Source: Brevibacillus porteri
Lineage (GTDB): Bacteria > Bacillota > Bacilli > Brevibacillales > Brevibacillaceae
Length of the DNA stretch: 62,142 nt
Assembly (NCBI RefSeq): GCF_003013475.1
Contig: NZ_PXZO01000044.1
Coordinates: forward strand, 1 to 62,142
Direction: 5' to 3'
A program made the position numbers and the translations under genes. Positions 26,832-35,262 of the stretch are shown here, one piece after another. The notes beneath the pieces were generated by a model that did no database searches, was not told the origin of the DNA, and saw nothing but the letters and a program-made list of their open reading frames with translations. Position 1 is the stretch's first letter. Each line of letters opens with the position of its first letter.

Positions 26832-27586
26832 ACGCCGCTATCCAATGCGAGCAATTGACGAAGCGTTTCGGAGAGCGAGTAGCGGTGAACAGCTTGACGC
26901 TGACGGTTCCGAGAGGTTCGATTTACGGTTTTTTGGGTCCGAATGGCTCAGGGAAATCGACCACAATCCGGATGCTTTGCGGTTTGTTGACCCCGACGAC
27001 GGGAAAGGGGACGGTACTTGGGTTCGACGTCATGACACAGAGCGAGGAAATCAAGCAACGGATCGGGTATATGTCACAAAAGTTCAGCCTGTATGAAGAT
27101 TTGACAGTAGAAGAGAATCTCGATTTTTATGCCGGAGTTTATCAATTAAACAGCGCAGAACGTAAGCAGCGGAAAACGGAACTGATTGAGATGGCAGGCT
27201 TGACCGGCAGGGAAAAGCAGCTTGCGGGTTCGCTTTCAGGGGGATGGAAGCAACGCCTCGCGCTCTCCTGCGCTCTTTTGCACAAGCCGGAGCTGTTGAT
27301 TTTGGACGAACCGACAGCAGGAGTCGATCCTGTTTCCCGCCGGATTTTTTGGGACGTCATTCATGAGCTGGCGAGACAGGGGATCACGGTGCTGGTGACC
27401 ACACACTACATGGATGAGGCGCAGACATGCGATTGGATTGGCTTTATCTTTTTTGGCAATCTGCTGGCGGAAGGCACTCCCCAAGAATTGATTGATCGCT
27501 TGGGAGTAGGCAATCTGGAGGATGTCTTCATTGATTTGGTTAGGCAGGAGGAAGCCAGACAGGCGGCGGAGGAGGGAGTCCGATGA
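26828..27586 (+). CDS. ABC transporter ATP-binding protein
   Basis: The 252-residue ATPase has Walker A GPNGSGKST (residues 37-45), Q-loop MSQKFSLYEDL, signature LSGGWKQRLAL, Walker B LLILDEPTAGVD and the H-loop THYMDEA. It resembles the drug/ABC-2 exporter type (CcmA/DrrA/YhhJ-associated). It is translationally coupled to both neighbours by ATGA overlaps. Together with the HlyD protein and permease it forms a tripartite exporter; the cargo is unknown. Confidence 0.92.
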   Translation: MNAAIQCEQLTKRFGERVAVNSLTLTVPRGSIYGFLGPNGSGKSTTIRMLCGLLTPTTGKGTVLGFDVMTQSEEIKQRIGYMSQKFSLYEDLTVEENLDFYAGVYQLNSAERKQRKTELIEMAGLTGREKQLAGSLSGGWKQRLALSCALLHKPELLILDEPTAGVDPVSRRIFWDVIHELARQGITVLVTTHYMDEAQTCDWIGFIFFGNLLAEGTPQELIDRLGVGNLEDVFIDLVRQEEARQAAEEGVR

Positions 27587-28722
27587 GGCATTTTGTCTGG
27601 GAGCGTTACTGGTCTGTCGTGAAGAAGGAAGTCATCCAAATCAAGCGAGATCGTCCCAGTCTGGCGATTGCACTGGTCATGCCGCTGATGCTGTTGTTTT
27701 TGTTCGGATATGCGGTCAACACAGACGTCAATGACATCCATATGGCAGTCTGGAATCAAAGCCCTTCTGCTGCCAGCCGAGAGCTGGTGGATCAGTTCGT
27801 CAATACACGTGTATTCGAGGTGGCAGCCCATGTAAGTGGCTACGAGGAGATCGAAGCCATGTTAGACGATGGCTCCGTAAATGTAGCGCTCATTATCGGG
27901 CCAGACTACACCCGCAAGCGTGATCGCAACGAGCCGGTAGATGTGCAGATGCTTATTAATGGTTCCGATCCGAATATCGCCCGGACTGCCACTTCTCAAG
28001 CTCAGTTGATCGTTCAACATCAAGCGATCACGTTGCAGGAAATAAAGCTGCAAAAACAAGGCTTGGGGGAGCTGGAACAACCACTCGGCTTGGATACACG
28101 CGTGCTGTTTAACCCCAATATGGAGAGTATTGTCTTCAATATTCCCGGCCTGATCGGCTTGATTATGCAAAACGTCACGATGATTCTGACGGCATTTTCC
28201 CTCGTACGAGAGAAGGAGCGGGGAACGATGGAGCAGTTAATCGTGACTCCGATACGCCCATTGGAGCTGATGCTCGGCAAAATTACCCCTTATGTAGGTG
28301 TAGGTCTCTTTTCGTTTTGTCTGGTGCTATTGGTTGGAACGTATTGGTTCGGGGTTCCGGTCAAAGGCAGCATTTCGCTTCTGGTGACGTTGTCTGTCTT
28401 GTTTTTGGTGACGACGCTTCTCTTGGGCATTTTCATTTCTACGGTGGCAAAGACTCAGCTTCAAGCGATGCAAATGGCATTCGCCTTTATCCTGCCCAGC
28501 GTGCTTCTCTCCGGCTTTATGTTCCCGCGCGATTCAATGCCGCTCGTGATACAATGGTTAGGCGGGCTCGTCCCGTTGACCTATTTTCTGGAAATCTTGC
28601 GGGGGATTTTCTTAAAGGGCGTGGACATCGATGCGCTCTGGAAGGATGTCGTCGGAATGAGCAGCTTTTGTCTCTTGATCCTGACCGTCGCGATCCTGCG
28701 ATTCCGCAAGAAGATCGAATAA
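27583..28722 (+). CDS. ABC-2 type permease
   Basis: The 379-residue membrane protein has one N-terminal helix (LAIALVMPLMLLFLFGYAVN), a long extracellular domain of about 140 residues, and five C-terminal helices. This is the YhhJ/YbhR-like ABC-2 layout. The conserved EKERGTMEQLIVTPI motif before helix 3 is present. It overlaps the ATPase gene by four bases and is followed 14 bases later by the TetR gene. Confidence 0.9.
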   Translation: MRHFVWERYWSVVKKEVIQIKRDRPSLAIALVMPLMLLFLFGYAVNTDVNDIHMAVWNQSPSAASRELVDQFVNTRVFEVAAHVSGYEEIEAMLDDGSVNVALIIGPDYTRKRDRNEPVDVQMLINGSDPNIARTATSQAQLIVQHQAITLQEIKLQKQGLGELEQPLGLDTRVLFNPNMESIVFNIPGLIGLIMQNVTMILTAFSLVREKERGTMEQLIVTPIRPLELMLGKITPYVGVGLFSFCLVLLVGTYWFGVPVKGSISLLVTLSVLFLVTTLLLGIFISTVAKTQLQAMQMAFAFILPSVLLSGFMFPRDSMPLVIQWLGGLVPLTYFLEILRGIFLKGVDIDALWKDVVGMSSFCLLILTVAILRFRKKIE

Positions 28723-28736
28723 GAGGAGCGTAATGG

Positions 28737-29420
28737 GTGATGAACAAGCCGCCAACATTTGTAGAAGGCCTGTTGCAATATGTAGAAGAGTTGAAAGACG
28801 AGAGTGAGATGACGGAGAAGCAGCGCAATATTTTGCGTGCATCAGTGAAGCTGTTCGCCGAAAAAGGCTTTCATGCCAGCTCAACCTCTGAAATTGCCAA
28901 AGAAGCAGGAGTGGCAGAGGGAACGATTTTTCGCCACTACAAATCGAAAAAGGATATTTTACTTGCCGTCGTAGCACCTGTGTTGGTCAAATTCGCGGCA
29001 CCGTTTATTTTGAAGGATGTCCGTGAGATCTTCAAAGAGCAGAATAAAAAAACATTCTCCCAAATCGTGACAGAGCTATATCGAAACCGGATCGACTTGG
29101 TGCTGGCGAATGAAAAGCATATTCGCATTTTGCTGCAAGAAGCCTTTTTCCACGACGAAATCAGAGAAGCACTGATCGCTACAGTTTTTACAGGTGTGAA
29201 GGAGATGGCAAATAAGCTGATCGAGGCAAAGGTAGAGGTGGGCGAATTGCGTCCGCTCCCGACACAGGCTGTCTTTCGGGCGATCCTGTCCTCGATGATC
29301 GGCCTCGTTTTGTTCCGGCAAGTTTTGGATACCGATGAATTTACACAGTTCAGCGACGACGAGCAAATCGCCCTGACCGTAGATATTTTGCTAAACGGGA
29401 TTGGAAATCACTCTATCTAA
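28737..29420 (+). CDS. TetR-family transcriptional regulator
   Basis: The protein of about 227 residues has an N-terminal TetR helix-turn-helix (FAEKGFHASSTSEIAKEAG then GTIFRHYKSKKDIL) and an all-helical ligand domain. It is the last gene of the exporter operon and very likely represses it through the paired GTGAGTAATCACT sites in front of the HlyD gene (inference). The start is ambiguous: GTG 28737 or ATG 28740, both behind AGAGGAG. Confidence 0.88.
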   Translation: MMNKPPTFVEGLLQYVEELKDESEMTEKQRNILRASVKLFAEKGFHASSTSEIAKEAGVAEGTIFRHYKSKKDILLAVVAPVLVKFAAPFILKDVREIFKEQNKKTFSQIVTELYRNRIDLVLANEKHIRILLQEAFFHDEIREALIATVFTGVKEMANKLIEAKVEVGELRPLPTQAVFRAILSSMIGLVLFRQVLDTDEFTQFSDDEQIALTVDILLNGIGNHSI

Positions 29421-29482
29421 AAATTTTTATCGATAAGTGAACGTTTTTCTCTCGATTTGGGTATAGAAATCTCTTCTGGGAA

Positions 29483-29491
29483 TGGTATAAT
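29483..29491 (+). promoter_or_regulatory. Extended -10 promoter element of purU
   Basis: TGGTATAAT is an extended -10 box with a perfect TATAAT hexamer (29486-29491), about 46 bases before the purU start. No good -35 is seen, which is acceptable for an extended -10 promoter. Confidence 0.6.
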
Positions 29492-29536
29492 TGCAAACAA
29501 CTTTTTGCTGTTTTTTATGATGGAGGAGAGTAAACC

Positions 29537-30433
29537 ATGCAATTGTTATCAGAGAGAGAATGGCTCGCGTATCGAGAGAAAAACAAAGATCGTGCGCGCA
29601 TGCTGATTTCTTGCCCGGACCGCGCGGGTATCGTCGCGGCGGTGTCGAACTTCTTGTTCCAACAAGGAGCAAACATCGTTCAATCTGACCAGTACACGAC
29701 CGATCCGGAAACAGGCCGGTTTTTCATGCGCATTGAATTCGATCTCATTAATCTGGACGAGCGCTGTGAAGAGATCAAGAAAGCATTCATCCCTGTAGCC
29801 GAGAGCTTTGGCATGGAATGGTCCTTGGTCGAAGCGAACAAGCGCAAGAAGGTCGCGTTGTTTGTTTCCAAAGAAGATCACTGTCTTTTGGAGCTCTTGT
29901 GGCGCTGGAAGTCCGGGGAGCTGTTCGCGGATATCGCGGTTGTCGTCAGCAATCATCCTGACATGCAGGAGACTGTCGAGTCCTTCGGTATTCCGTATCG
30001 TTGTATCCCCGTTACGAAGGATAACAAGCCGCAGGCAGAAGAAGCGCAGCTGGCAGCAGCAGAGGGCGTTGATCTGATCGTTCTGGCTCGCTACATGCAG
30101 ATTTTGTCTCCGCGCTTTTTGGATGACTACGCGATGCGGATTATCAATATCCACCATTCCTTCCTCCCAGCCTTTGTCGGAGCGAAGCCTTACGAGCAGG
30201 CGTATCGCCGTGGCGTGAAGCTGATCGGGGCGACTGCTCATTACGTCACAGAAGAGCTGGACGCAGGGCCGATTATCGAGCAAGACGTTCAACGTGTATC
30301 GCATCAGGAGGACGTCGAGGCACTGAAGCAGCTGGGACGCCAGGTAGAGCGTACAGTGTTGGCGCGTGCAGTTCGTTGGCATCTGGAGGATCGGGTGCTG
30401 GTGTACGGCAACAAAACGATTGTGTTCCCATAA
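29537..30433 (+). CDS. purU: Formyltetrahydrofolate deformylase
   Basis: PurU hydrolyses 10-formyl-tetrahydrofolate to formate and tetrahydrofolate, balancing one-carbon pools. The 298-residue protein has an N-terminal ACT domain (MLISCPDRAGIVAAVSNFL) that typically senses glycine or methionine in this family, then a formyltransferase-fold domain. The catalytic triad region is visible as INIHHSFLPAFVGAKPY and the later DAGPIIEQD. ATG 29537 follows TGGAGGAGAG. It is a single gene with its own promoter and terminator. Confidence 0.96.
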   Translation: MQLLSEREWLAYREKNKDRARMLISCPDRAGIVAAVSNFLFQQGANIVQSDQYTTDPETGRFFMRIEFDLINLDERCEEIKKAFIPVAESFGMEWSLVEANKRKKVALFVSKEDHCLLELLWRWKSGELFADIAVVVSNHPDMQETVESFGIPYRCIPVTKDNKPQAEEAQLAAAEGVDLIVLARYMQILSPRFLDDYAMRIINIHHSFLPAFVGAKPYEQAYRRGVKLIGATAHYVTEELDAGPIIEQDVQRVSHQEDVEALKQLGRQVERTVLARAVRWHLEDRVLVYGNKTIVFP

Positions 30434-30447
30434 GCATTGCGGATAAG

Positions 30448-30482
30448 AAGAGGCTATTCCTTGGAGGAAAAGCCTCTTTTTT
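30448..30482 (+). terminator. Terminator of purU
   Basis: AAGAGGCT (30448-30455) pairs with AGCCTCTT (30471-30478), followed by a T run. Confidence 0.88.
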
Positions 30483-30508
30483 GCATGTTTTCTGGAAGAA
30501 GGCTGCAC

Positions 30509-31402
30509 TCACGAAGATCTCTCACGCTTTAGCAAATCCAAAAACTGAGCCACAACAGGCCGCTGATCTGTCTCACCGTCACGCGTGCAGACATACAGGG
30601 GACGCTTGATCTCTACGCCTGGCACGGTTACTCGACCGACCTCACCACGCTCTACCATTTCCCTAACGGCCAGAGCAGGAGCCAGCATCGTCCCATATCC
30701 CGCCCGGACGGAGTGGATAGATTCGACCAGACCGTGATACTGCATACCGACCTGTGGACGTTTCACACCGTGCTCGCGACAGAGAGCAAAAAGCCAATCG
30801 CGGGTAGAACTACCTTGTTCCCGCAACAAAAACGGCTCCTCCACGAGCTGCTCCATACTGATCTTTTTTCCTGCAAGCGGATGGTGAGCAGGCAATATAA
30901 ACCAATAAGGCACATCCATCAGATGATGCCGATTGATAGGGAGCTCATCCCACGATTCCTTGATAATAACGGCCACGTCGACCTCACAGCTAAGAAGCAG
31001 TTCAATGGATTGCATGGAATTGCGCGTGCGAATTTCCACATCCACTCCTTCAAAATCGCGCTTGTACTGAGCCAGCCACTGTGGCACGAGATAATGCGAG
31101 GGGAGAAAGGTAGAAGCAATGCGGAGCTTTCCTTTCTTTCCTTGCTTCATCTCTGTCAGCTGTGTTTCGATTTCGCGTTCCCAGTCGTAAATACGACGTG
31201 CTTTTTCAAAAAGAAAACGCCCCTCATAGGTGAGAGAAATGCCGCGACCATCCGGGACGAGCAAGGTCATGCCCCATTCATTTTCGAGCTTGCGGATTTG
31301 GGCACTGACGGCAGGCTGGCTGATCGAGAGTGCGATTGCTGCCTCGGTGACACTACCTCGTGACGCTACTTCTACAAAAATGCGGAGTGCATGTAAATTC
31401 AT
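30509..31402 (-). CDS. LysR-family transcriptional regulator
   Basis: The 297-residue protein has the LysR winged helix-turn-helix at residues 1-60 (FVEVASRGSVTEAAIALSIS then PAVSAQIRKLE) and a two-lobe effector domain. It is divergent from an MFS transporter gene, 124 bases away, and probably controls it. A LysR-type box lies in the gap. The effector cannot be inferred; the protein is broadly of the CysB/CbbR shape. Confidence 0.9.
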   Translation of the reverse strand: MNLHALRIFVEVASRGSVTEAAIALSISQPAVSAQIRKLENEWGMTLLVPDGRGISLTYEGRFLFEKARRIYDWEREIETQLTEMKQGKKGKLRIASTFLPSHYLVPQWLAQYKRDFEGVDVEIRTRNSMQSIELLLSCEVDVAVIIKESWDELPINRHHLMDVPYWFILPAHHPLAGKKISMEQLVEEPFLLREQGSSTRDWLFALCREHGVKRPQVGMQYHGLVESIHSVRAGYGTMLAPALAVREMVERGEVGRVTVPGVEIKRPLYVCTRDGETDQRPVVAQFLDLLKRERSS

Positions 31403-31415
31403 TCTGTACCTCGAT

Positions 31416-31434
31416 TCATAACTTTTGTTTATGA
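31416..31434. promoter_or_regulatory. LysR-type operator between the LysR and MFS genes
   Basis: TCATAA (31416-31421) and TTATGA (31429-31434) form a perfect inverted repeat with a seven-base spacer, matching the A/T-rich T-N11-A style of LysR boxes. It is 14 bases upstream of the lysR start, consistent with autoregulation. Confidence 0.6.
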
Positions 31435-31526
31435 GTTGTAGATAAAGATGTATTAGAAATGATGAGTGATTGCGCGTAAGGTATAGCTCAGAAAGACAGA
31501 AAACGAGTAGAGAGAAGGATCAGGAG

Positions 31527-32759
31527 ATGAGAGAGGTCAGTGGAAAGACACAAGTCGTGGCAGTCGCACTGGTGACAGCATTATGTATGATAGGAGATTC
31601 GATGCTGTATGTGGTGCTTCCTCTTTTCTGGAAGGAGGCGGGGTTAACTTCGTTGTGGGAAGTAGGGGTATTGCTGGCGGTAAACCGCTTCATCCGTGTA
31701 CCACTCGGGCCCCTTGTTGGAAAATGGTATGAGCGCTCAGGAGGACGTACGGGTTTGATTTTGGCAGTGGGGCTGGCTTTTCTAACGACGCTTTCGTACA
31801 GCTTGGAAGGCTTTTGGCTGTGGCTTGTGATGCGATGCTTGTGGGGAGTGGCTTGGACATTTTTAAGGCTAGGTGCGTATTCCTTGATCGTGACTGTTTC
31901 CGAAGGGCATAATCGCGGGCAGCTCATGGGCTTGTACAACGGACTGTATCGATTAGGGAGCCTCGGGGGTATGTTGGTCGGAGCAATTCTGGCTTCTTGG
32001 TACGGGCTGTCTGTTGCTTCCATCGCTCTCGCGGTGCCTTCCTTGTTTGCGGCGATTCTCGTTTTTCGCTATATAAGGCCTTCCTTTAGCAGTCAGGATC
32101 AGACAGGCGTGAATCGGATGGTAACAGGAAAACGTATGTGGAATCAGGGAGCGGTGCTGATGACGATGATTACGGCACTACTCGTCACGATGGTGTACCA
32201 AGGGATATTTACCTCCACGTTAAGTAGAGTGGTCGAAGTGCGCGATCCATTTATTGTGGCCGGCGGAGTCGTGTTAGGGGCAGCAGTCATTGCGAGTCTG
32301 GTACAAGGCATACGCTGGGGATGGGAACCATGGGCTGCCCCGTTAGTTGGTACATTGTCTGACAAGCATGGCAGGACGAAAATGTTCATCGTGACTTTGC
32401 TTGTCGCTTCGTTTCTGTTTGCTGCGTTGCAGGGAACGACACGCCTGCAAGGAACGAACGCACTCTTGATATGGTTTGCCATTTTATTCGGCATTCAGTT
32501 GACCGCGACGATTATCACGACTGTGCTGGATACAATCGCGGCGGATGTAGCAGCGAGACAGGCCAACAGCCATGCATGGATGACACAATATTCAGTCGTG
32601 AGCGATCTGGGCGCGGCGTTGGGGCCGCTCCTTGCCTTTTGGCTGGATGAACATGTAGGACTGAGTGTGATGTACATCGGAATTGCTATTGTGCTGTTTA
32701 TGCTTGCACTCGCCTGGTTGGGACGACCGAAGCTGATCAAGATGGAAAACGTCTCTTGA
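31527..32759 (+). CDS. Major facilitator superfamily transporter
   Basis: The 410-residue protein has 12 predicted helices and the inter-helix loop GKWYERSGGRTGL typical of MFS motif A, with a second copy GTLSDKHGRTK in the middle. It is probably a proton-coupled exporter, but the substrate is unknown. ATG 31527 was chosen because AAGGAT lies six bases upstream and the first helix follows shortly after. Its 3' end overlaps the converging esterase gene by 23 bases. Confidence 0.85.
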   Translation: MREVSGKTQVVAVALVTALCMIGDSMLYVVLPLFWKEAGLTSLWEVGVLLAVNRFIRVPLGPLVGKWYERSGGRTGLILAVGLAFLTTLSYSLEGFWLWLVMRCLWGVAWTFLRLGAYSLIVTVSEGHNRGQLMGLYNGLYRLGSLGGMLVGAILASWYGLSVASIALAVPSLFAAILVFRYIRPSFSSQDQTGVNRMVTGKRMWNQGAVLMTMITALLVTMVYQGIFTSTLSRVVEVRDPFIVAGGVVLGAAVIASLVQGIRWGWEPWAAPLVGTLSDKHGRTKMFIVTLLVASFLFAALQGTTRLQGTNALLIWFAILFGIQLTATIITTVLDTIAADVAARQANSHAWMTQYSVVSDLGAALGPLLAFWLDEHVGLSVMYIGIAIVLFMLALAWLGRPKLIKMENVS

Positions 32760-33417
32760 TCGTGGCCATGACGTGGGCAATCGCAGCCTCTTTATCAGGA
32801 CCATGCAGCAGCATATGATTGGAATTCTCGTACCAAGAAATGTGCGGGGAAGCTGCTTCATCCACACTGGTCGCGAGTATTTGTGCACTCACGGCGTGGA
32901 CAGTATCATCCCGCCTTGCTTGCAGTAGGACGTATGGCGTCGTAATTTTGGACAAAAGCGGCTTCGTTTCTGCCAACAGCCTGCGAAATTGCAGCATGCT
33001 GCTAAAAGGGATTCTGCCGATGCCATGTATGTAGCGTTTGGAGTGGGTAGAGAAATCCTCACGCAAATAGTGCATCGCCTCTTTGACATCCCAATATTTA
33101 TAAGGAGTGTTGAGGGTAAACAGCAGGGCGACGGGGTATTTCGTCGTCAAGTGAAAGGCGAGCAGTCCCCCCATGGAAAATCCGATGACCACGATGGTGT
33201 CAGCGCGCATGGCCAGTCGCTTGTAGCCTTCTTCTGCCGAGCGGAGCCAGTCGTGGCGGGTGCTTTTGGCCATGTGACGACGAGTAGTCCCATGACCCTC
33301 CAAGGTAGGGCATTCCACGTGATAGCCAGCCTCGCGGAGCTTTTTGGCGAGTGGGAGTATGTCGTTGATGTCTCCGGCAAATCCATGGATGAGTAAGCAA
33401 CCGACTGTTCCTGACAT
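32737..33417 (-). CDS. Alpha/beta-hydrolase carboxylesterase (Est30-like)
   Basis: The 226-residue protein resembles the small thermostable carboxylesterase Est30/YvaK family. It has the oxyanion motif HGFAGDINDI, nucleophile Ser81 in GFSMGG, acid Asp170 or 171 in ARRDDTVH and His201 in NSNHMLLHG. It probably hydrolyses short-chain esters. The start at 33417 is preceded by AGAGGAAGAG; a longer frame to 33519 is unsupported. Converging overlap with the MFS gene means the two transcripts share 23 bases. Confidence 0.88.
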   Translation of the reverse strand: MSGTVGCLLIHGFAGDINDILPLAKKLREAGYHVECPTLEGHGTTRRHMAKSTRHDWLRSAEEGYKRLAMRADTIVVIGFSMGGLLAFHLTTKYPVALLFTLNTPYKYWDVKEAMHYLREDFSTHSKRYIHGIGRIPFSSMLQFRRLLAETKPLLSKITTPYVLLQARRDDTVHAVSAQILATSVDEAASPHISWYENSNHMLLHGPDKEAAIAHVMATIKRRFPS

Positions 33418-33534
33418 GGAATCTCTTCCTCTCAGATACTGGGAAATTTGATGGATCATCCATATTATATACGAAAAGGTGAGAAGGAGGCGACCGCGCA
33501 AGTGTGTGCACACAAGCAAAAAAAGGAAAGAAAA

Positions 33535-33565
33535 AGCGACTTCACGCGGCTGCGATGAAGTCGGC
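33535..33565 (-). terminator. Terminator of the CoA-transferase operon
   Basis: On the minus strand, CGACTTC (33563-33557) pairs with GAAGTCG (33543-33537), then CTTTTTCTTTCC follows. It ends the scoA-scoB transcript. Confidence 0.75.
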
Positions 33566-33601
33566 TATTTTACTAACGGGGTTCTGTACCTGAAAAATAG
33601 G

Positions 33602-34258
33602 TTACAGCCCAATGGTTTTCAGTTCTGGAGAGATAAGTAGAGTAGGCTGCGTGCAGGCTTGGATATCTTCGGCTGTATAGCCTTCTGCTACTTCGACGAG
33701 GACAAGTCCGTCTGGTGTTACGTCCATGACAGCTCTGTCCGTAATGATACGGTTGACAACCTTCTTGCCAGTAAGCGGCAGGGCACATTCATTCAAGATT
33801 TTAGTCTCACCATGCTTGTTGACATGATCCATGATGACGACGATTTTTTTCGCGCCGTGGACGAGATCCATGGCACCGCCCATGCCCTTGACCATTTTGC
33901 CAGGAATCATCCAGTTAGCGAGATCGCCCGCAGCAGAAACCTCCATCGCCCCCAAAATAGCGAGGTCGATATGGCCGCCGCGAATCATCGCAAACGATTC
34001 AGCACTGGAGAAGTAGGCCGCACCTGGAATAGCCGTAACGGTTTCTTTTCCGGCGTTGATTAGATCAGGATCGAGGTTTTCCTCTGTCGGGTAAGGGCCA
34101 ATTCCGAGCAAGCCGTTTTCCGATTGCAGAACGACCGTTTTTCCTTCCGGGATGTAGTTGGCGACGAGCGTGGGCATTCCAATCCCCAAGTTGACGTAAA
34201 AGCCATCTTCTATTTCCCCAGCGGCACGAGTGGCGATTTGCTCACGTGTAAGCGACAT
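33602..34258 (-). CDS. scoB: 3-oxoacid CoA-transferase subunit B
   Basis: The 218-residue beta subunit carries the catalytic glutamate in [11 protein letters not shown], which forms the acyl-glutamyl and glutamyl-CoA intermediates. The [19 protein letters not shown] motif is also family-typical. With subunit A it transfers CoA between succinyl-CoA (or acetyl-CoA) and 3-oxo acids such as acetoacetate. It follows scoA after 46 bases in one operon controlled by a likely CcpA site. The choice between succinyl- and acetyl-CoA as donor is not determinable here. Confidence 0.93.
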   Translation of the reverse strand: MSLTREQIATRAAGEIEDGFYVNLGIGMPTLVANYIPEGKTVVLQSENGLLGIGPYPTEENLDPDLINAGKETVTAIPGAAYFSSAESFAMIRGGHIDLAILGAMEVSAAGDLANWMIPGKMVKGMGGAMDLVHGAKKIVVIMDHVNKHGETKILNECALPLTGKKVVNRIITDRAVMDVTPDGLVLVEVAEGYTAEDIQACTQPTLLISPELKTIGL

Positions 34259-34304
34259 CTGTGTTTTCCTCCCTTGAATGTAATCCGGTTCTCTCTTTTG
34301 CTGT

Positions 34305-34997
34305 TTACGAGCGGACAGTGCGTCGTTCGATGCGTTTTTCGAACGAGGGTGCCTGTATCACACGTTGCACATAGACACTTGGTGTGTGAATATGCTCAGG
34401 GTCCAGTTCACCTGTCTCTACGATTTCTTCCACTTCGACGATGGTGATTTTTCCGGCTGCTGCCATCATCGGATTGAAGTTTTGGGCTGTTTTGCGGAAG
34501 ACGAGATTACCCATTTTGTCAGCTTTCCACGCTTTAATGAGTGCGAAATCACCCGTGATGCCATATTCAAGCATGTACTCTTTTCCTGCAAAATCGCGCG
34601 TTTCCCGTCCTTCAGCGATAGGTGTGCCGACTCCAGCTGGGGTATAGAATGCTGGAATGCCAGCTCCGCCTGCACGAATTCTCTCCGCCAGCGTCCCTTG
34701 TGGTGTCAACTCAACTTCGAGCTCACCGGACAGAAATTGACGTTCGAATTCCTTATTTTCTCCCACATAAGAGGAGACCATTTTTTTGATTTGCTTTTCG
34801 CGTAAAAGGAGACCGAGTCCCCAATCGTCTACCCCACAATTATTTGAGACGACTGTCAAGTTTTTCACTGCTTTGTCTCGCAGGGCGATAATCAGATTCT
34901 CCGGAATTCCTACCAGTCCGAAGCCGCCCACTAATAAAGTGGCACCATCGTGAATATCAGCCACGATGTCCGTGTACGAAGTGTAAATTTTGGCCAT
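34305..34997 (-). CDS. scoA: 3-oxoacid CoA-transferase subunit A
   Basis: The 230-residue alpha subunit shows the CoA-binding loop [14 protein letters not shown], the [11 protein letters not shown] segment and the [21 protein letters not shown] end typical of ScoA/AtoD. A longer frame to 35090 adds a hydrophobic stretch that is not part of the family. ATG 34997 has GGGAG eight bases before it and gives the standard N-terminus [10 protein letters not shown]. It is the first gene of the operon. Confidence 0.93.
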   Translation of the reverse strand: MAKIYTSYTDIVADIHDGATLLVGGFGLVGIPENLIIALRDKAVKNLTVVSNNCGVDDWGLGLLLREKQIKKMVSSYVGENKEFERQFLSGELEVELTPQGTLAERIRAGGAGIPAFYTPAGVGTPIAEGRETRDFAGKEYMLEYGITGDFALIKAWKADKMGNLVFRKTAQNFNPMMAAAGKITIVEVEEIVETGELDPEHIHTPSVYVQRVIQAPSFEKRIERRTVRS

Positions 34998-35033
34998 GAC
35001 GATCACTCCCACCATGAAAAAATAAAGGATTTG

Positions 35034-35047
35034 TGTAAGCGTTAACA
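35034..35047. promoter_or_regulatory. Catabolite response element (cre) upstream of scoA
   Basis: TGTAAGCGTTAACA fits the cre consensus TGWAANCGNTNWCA at all 14 positions. It lies 37 bases upstream of the scoA start, where CcpA-HPr(Ser-P) would block transcription when preferred sugars are present. This suits a ketone-body or fatty-acid breakdown gene. Confidence 0.75.
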
Positions 35048-35262
35048 ATAGGAGCAATGCAGTTGCCCCGTTTTCCTGCCCTTCTATCATACAAGATACG
35101 AGTTACAAACAAGTGACGAGACATTTGGATTATAAAAAATAATGTAAAATGACAGAAAAGTAGTACAACTATACCATTTTTTTCTGTAAAATATATTTTG
35201 TCAATATTCGTCGTTTCTTTGTCAGTATAGGAAGATTCAGGGGGAAATGTGGGGTTGCAGGA

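Noticed and set aside
29549..30508. 319-codon minus-strand frame over purU
   Set aside because: It is antisense to purU and has no coding character.
33503..33514. Palindrome TGTGTGCACACA upstream of the esterase gene
   Set aside because: It is perfect but short and made of simple CA/TG repeats, and no regulator gene is near, so I do not call it an operator.
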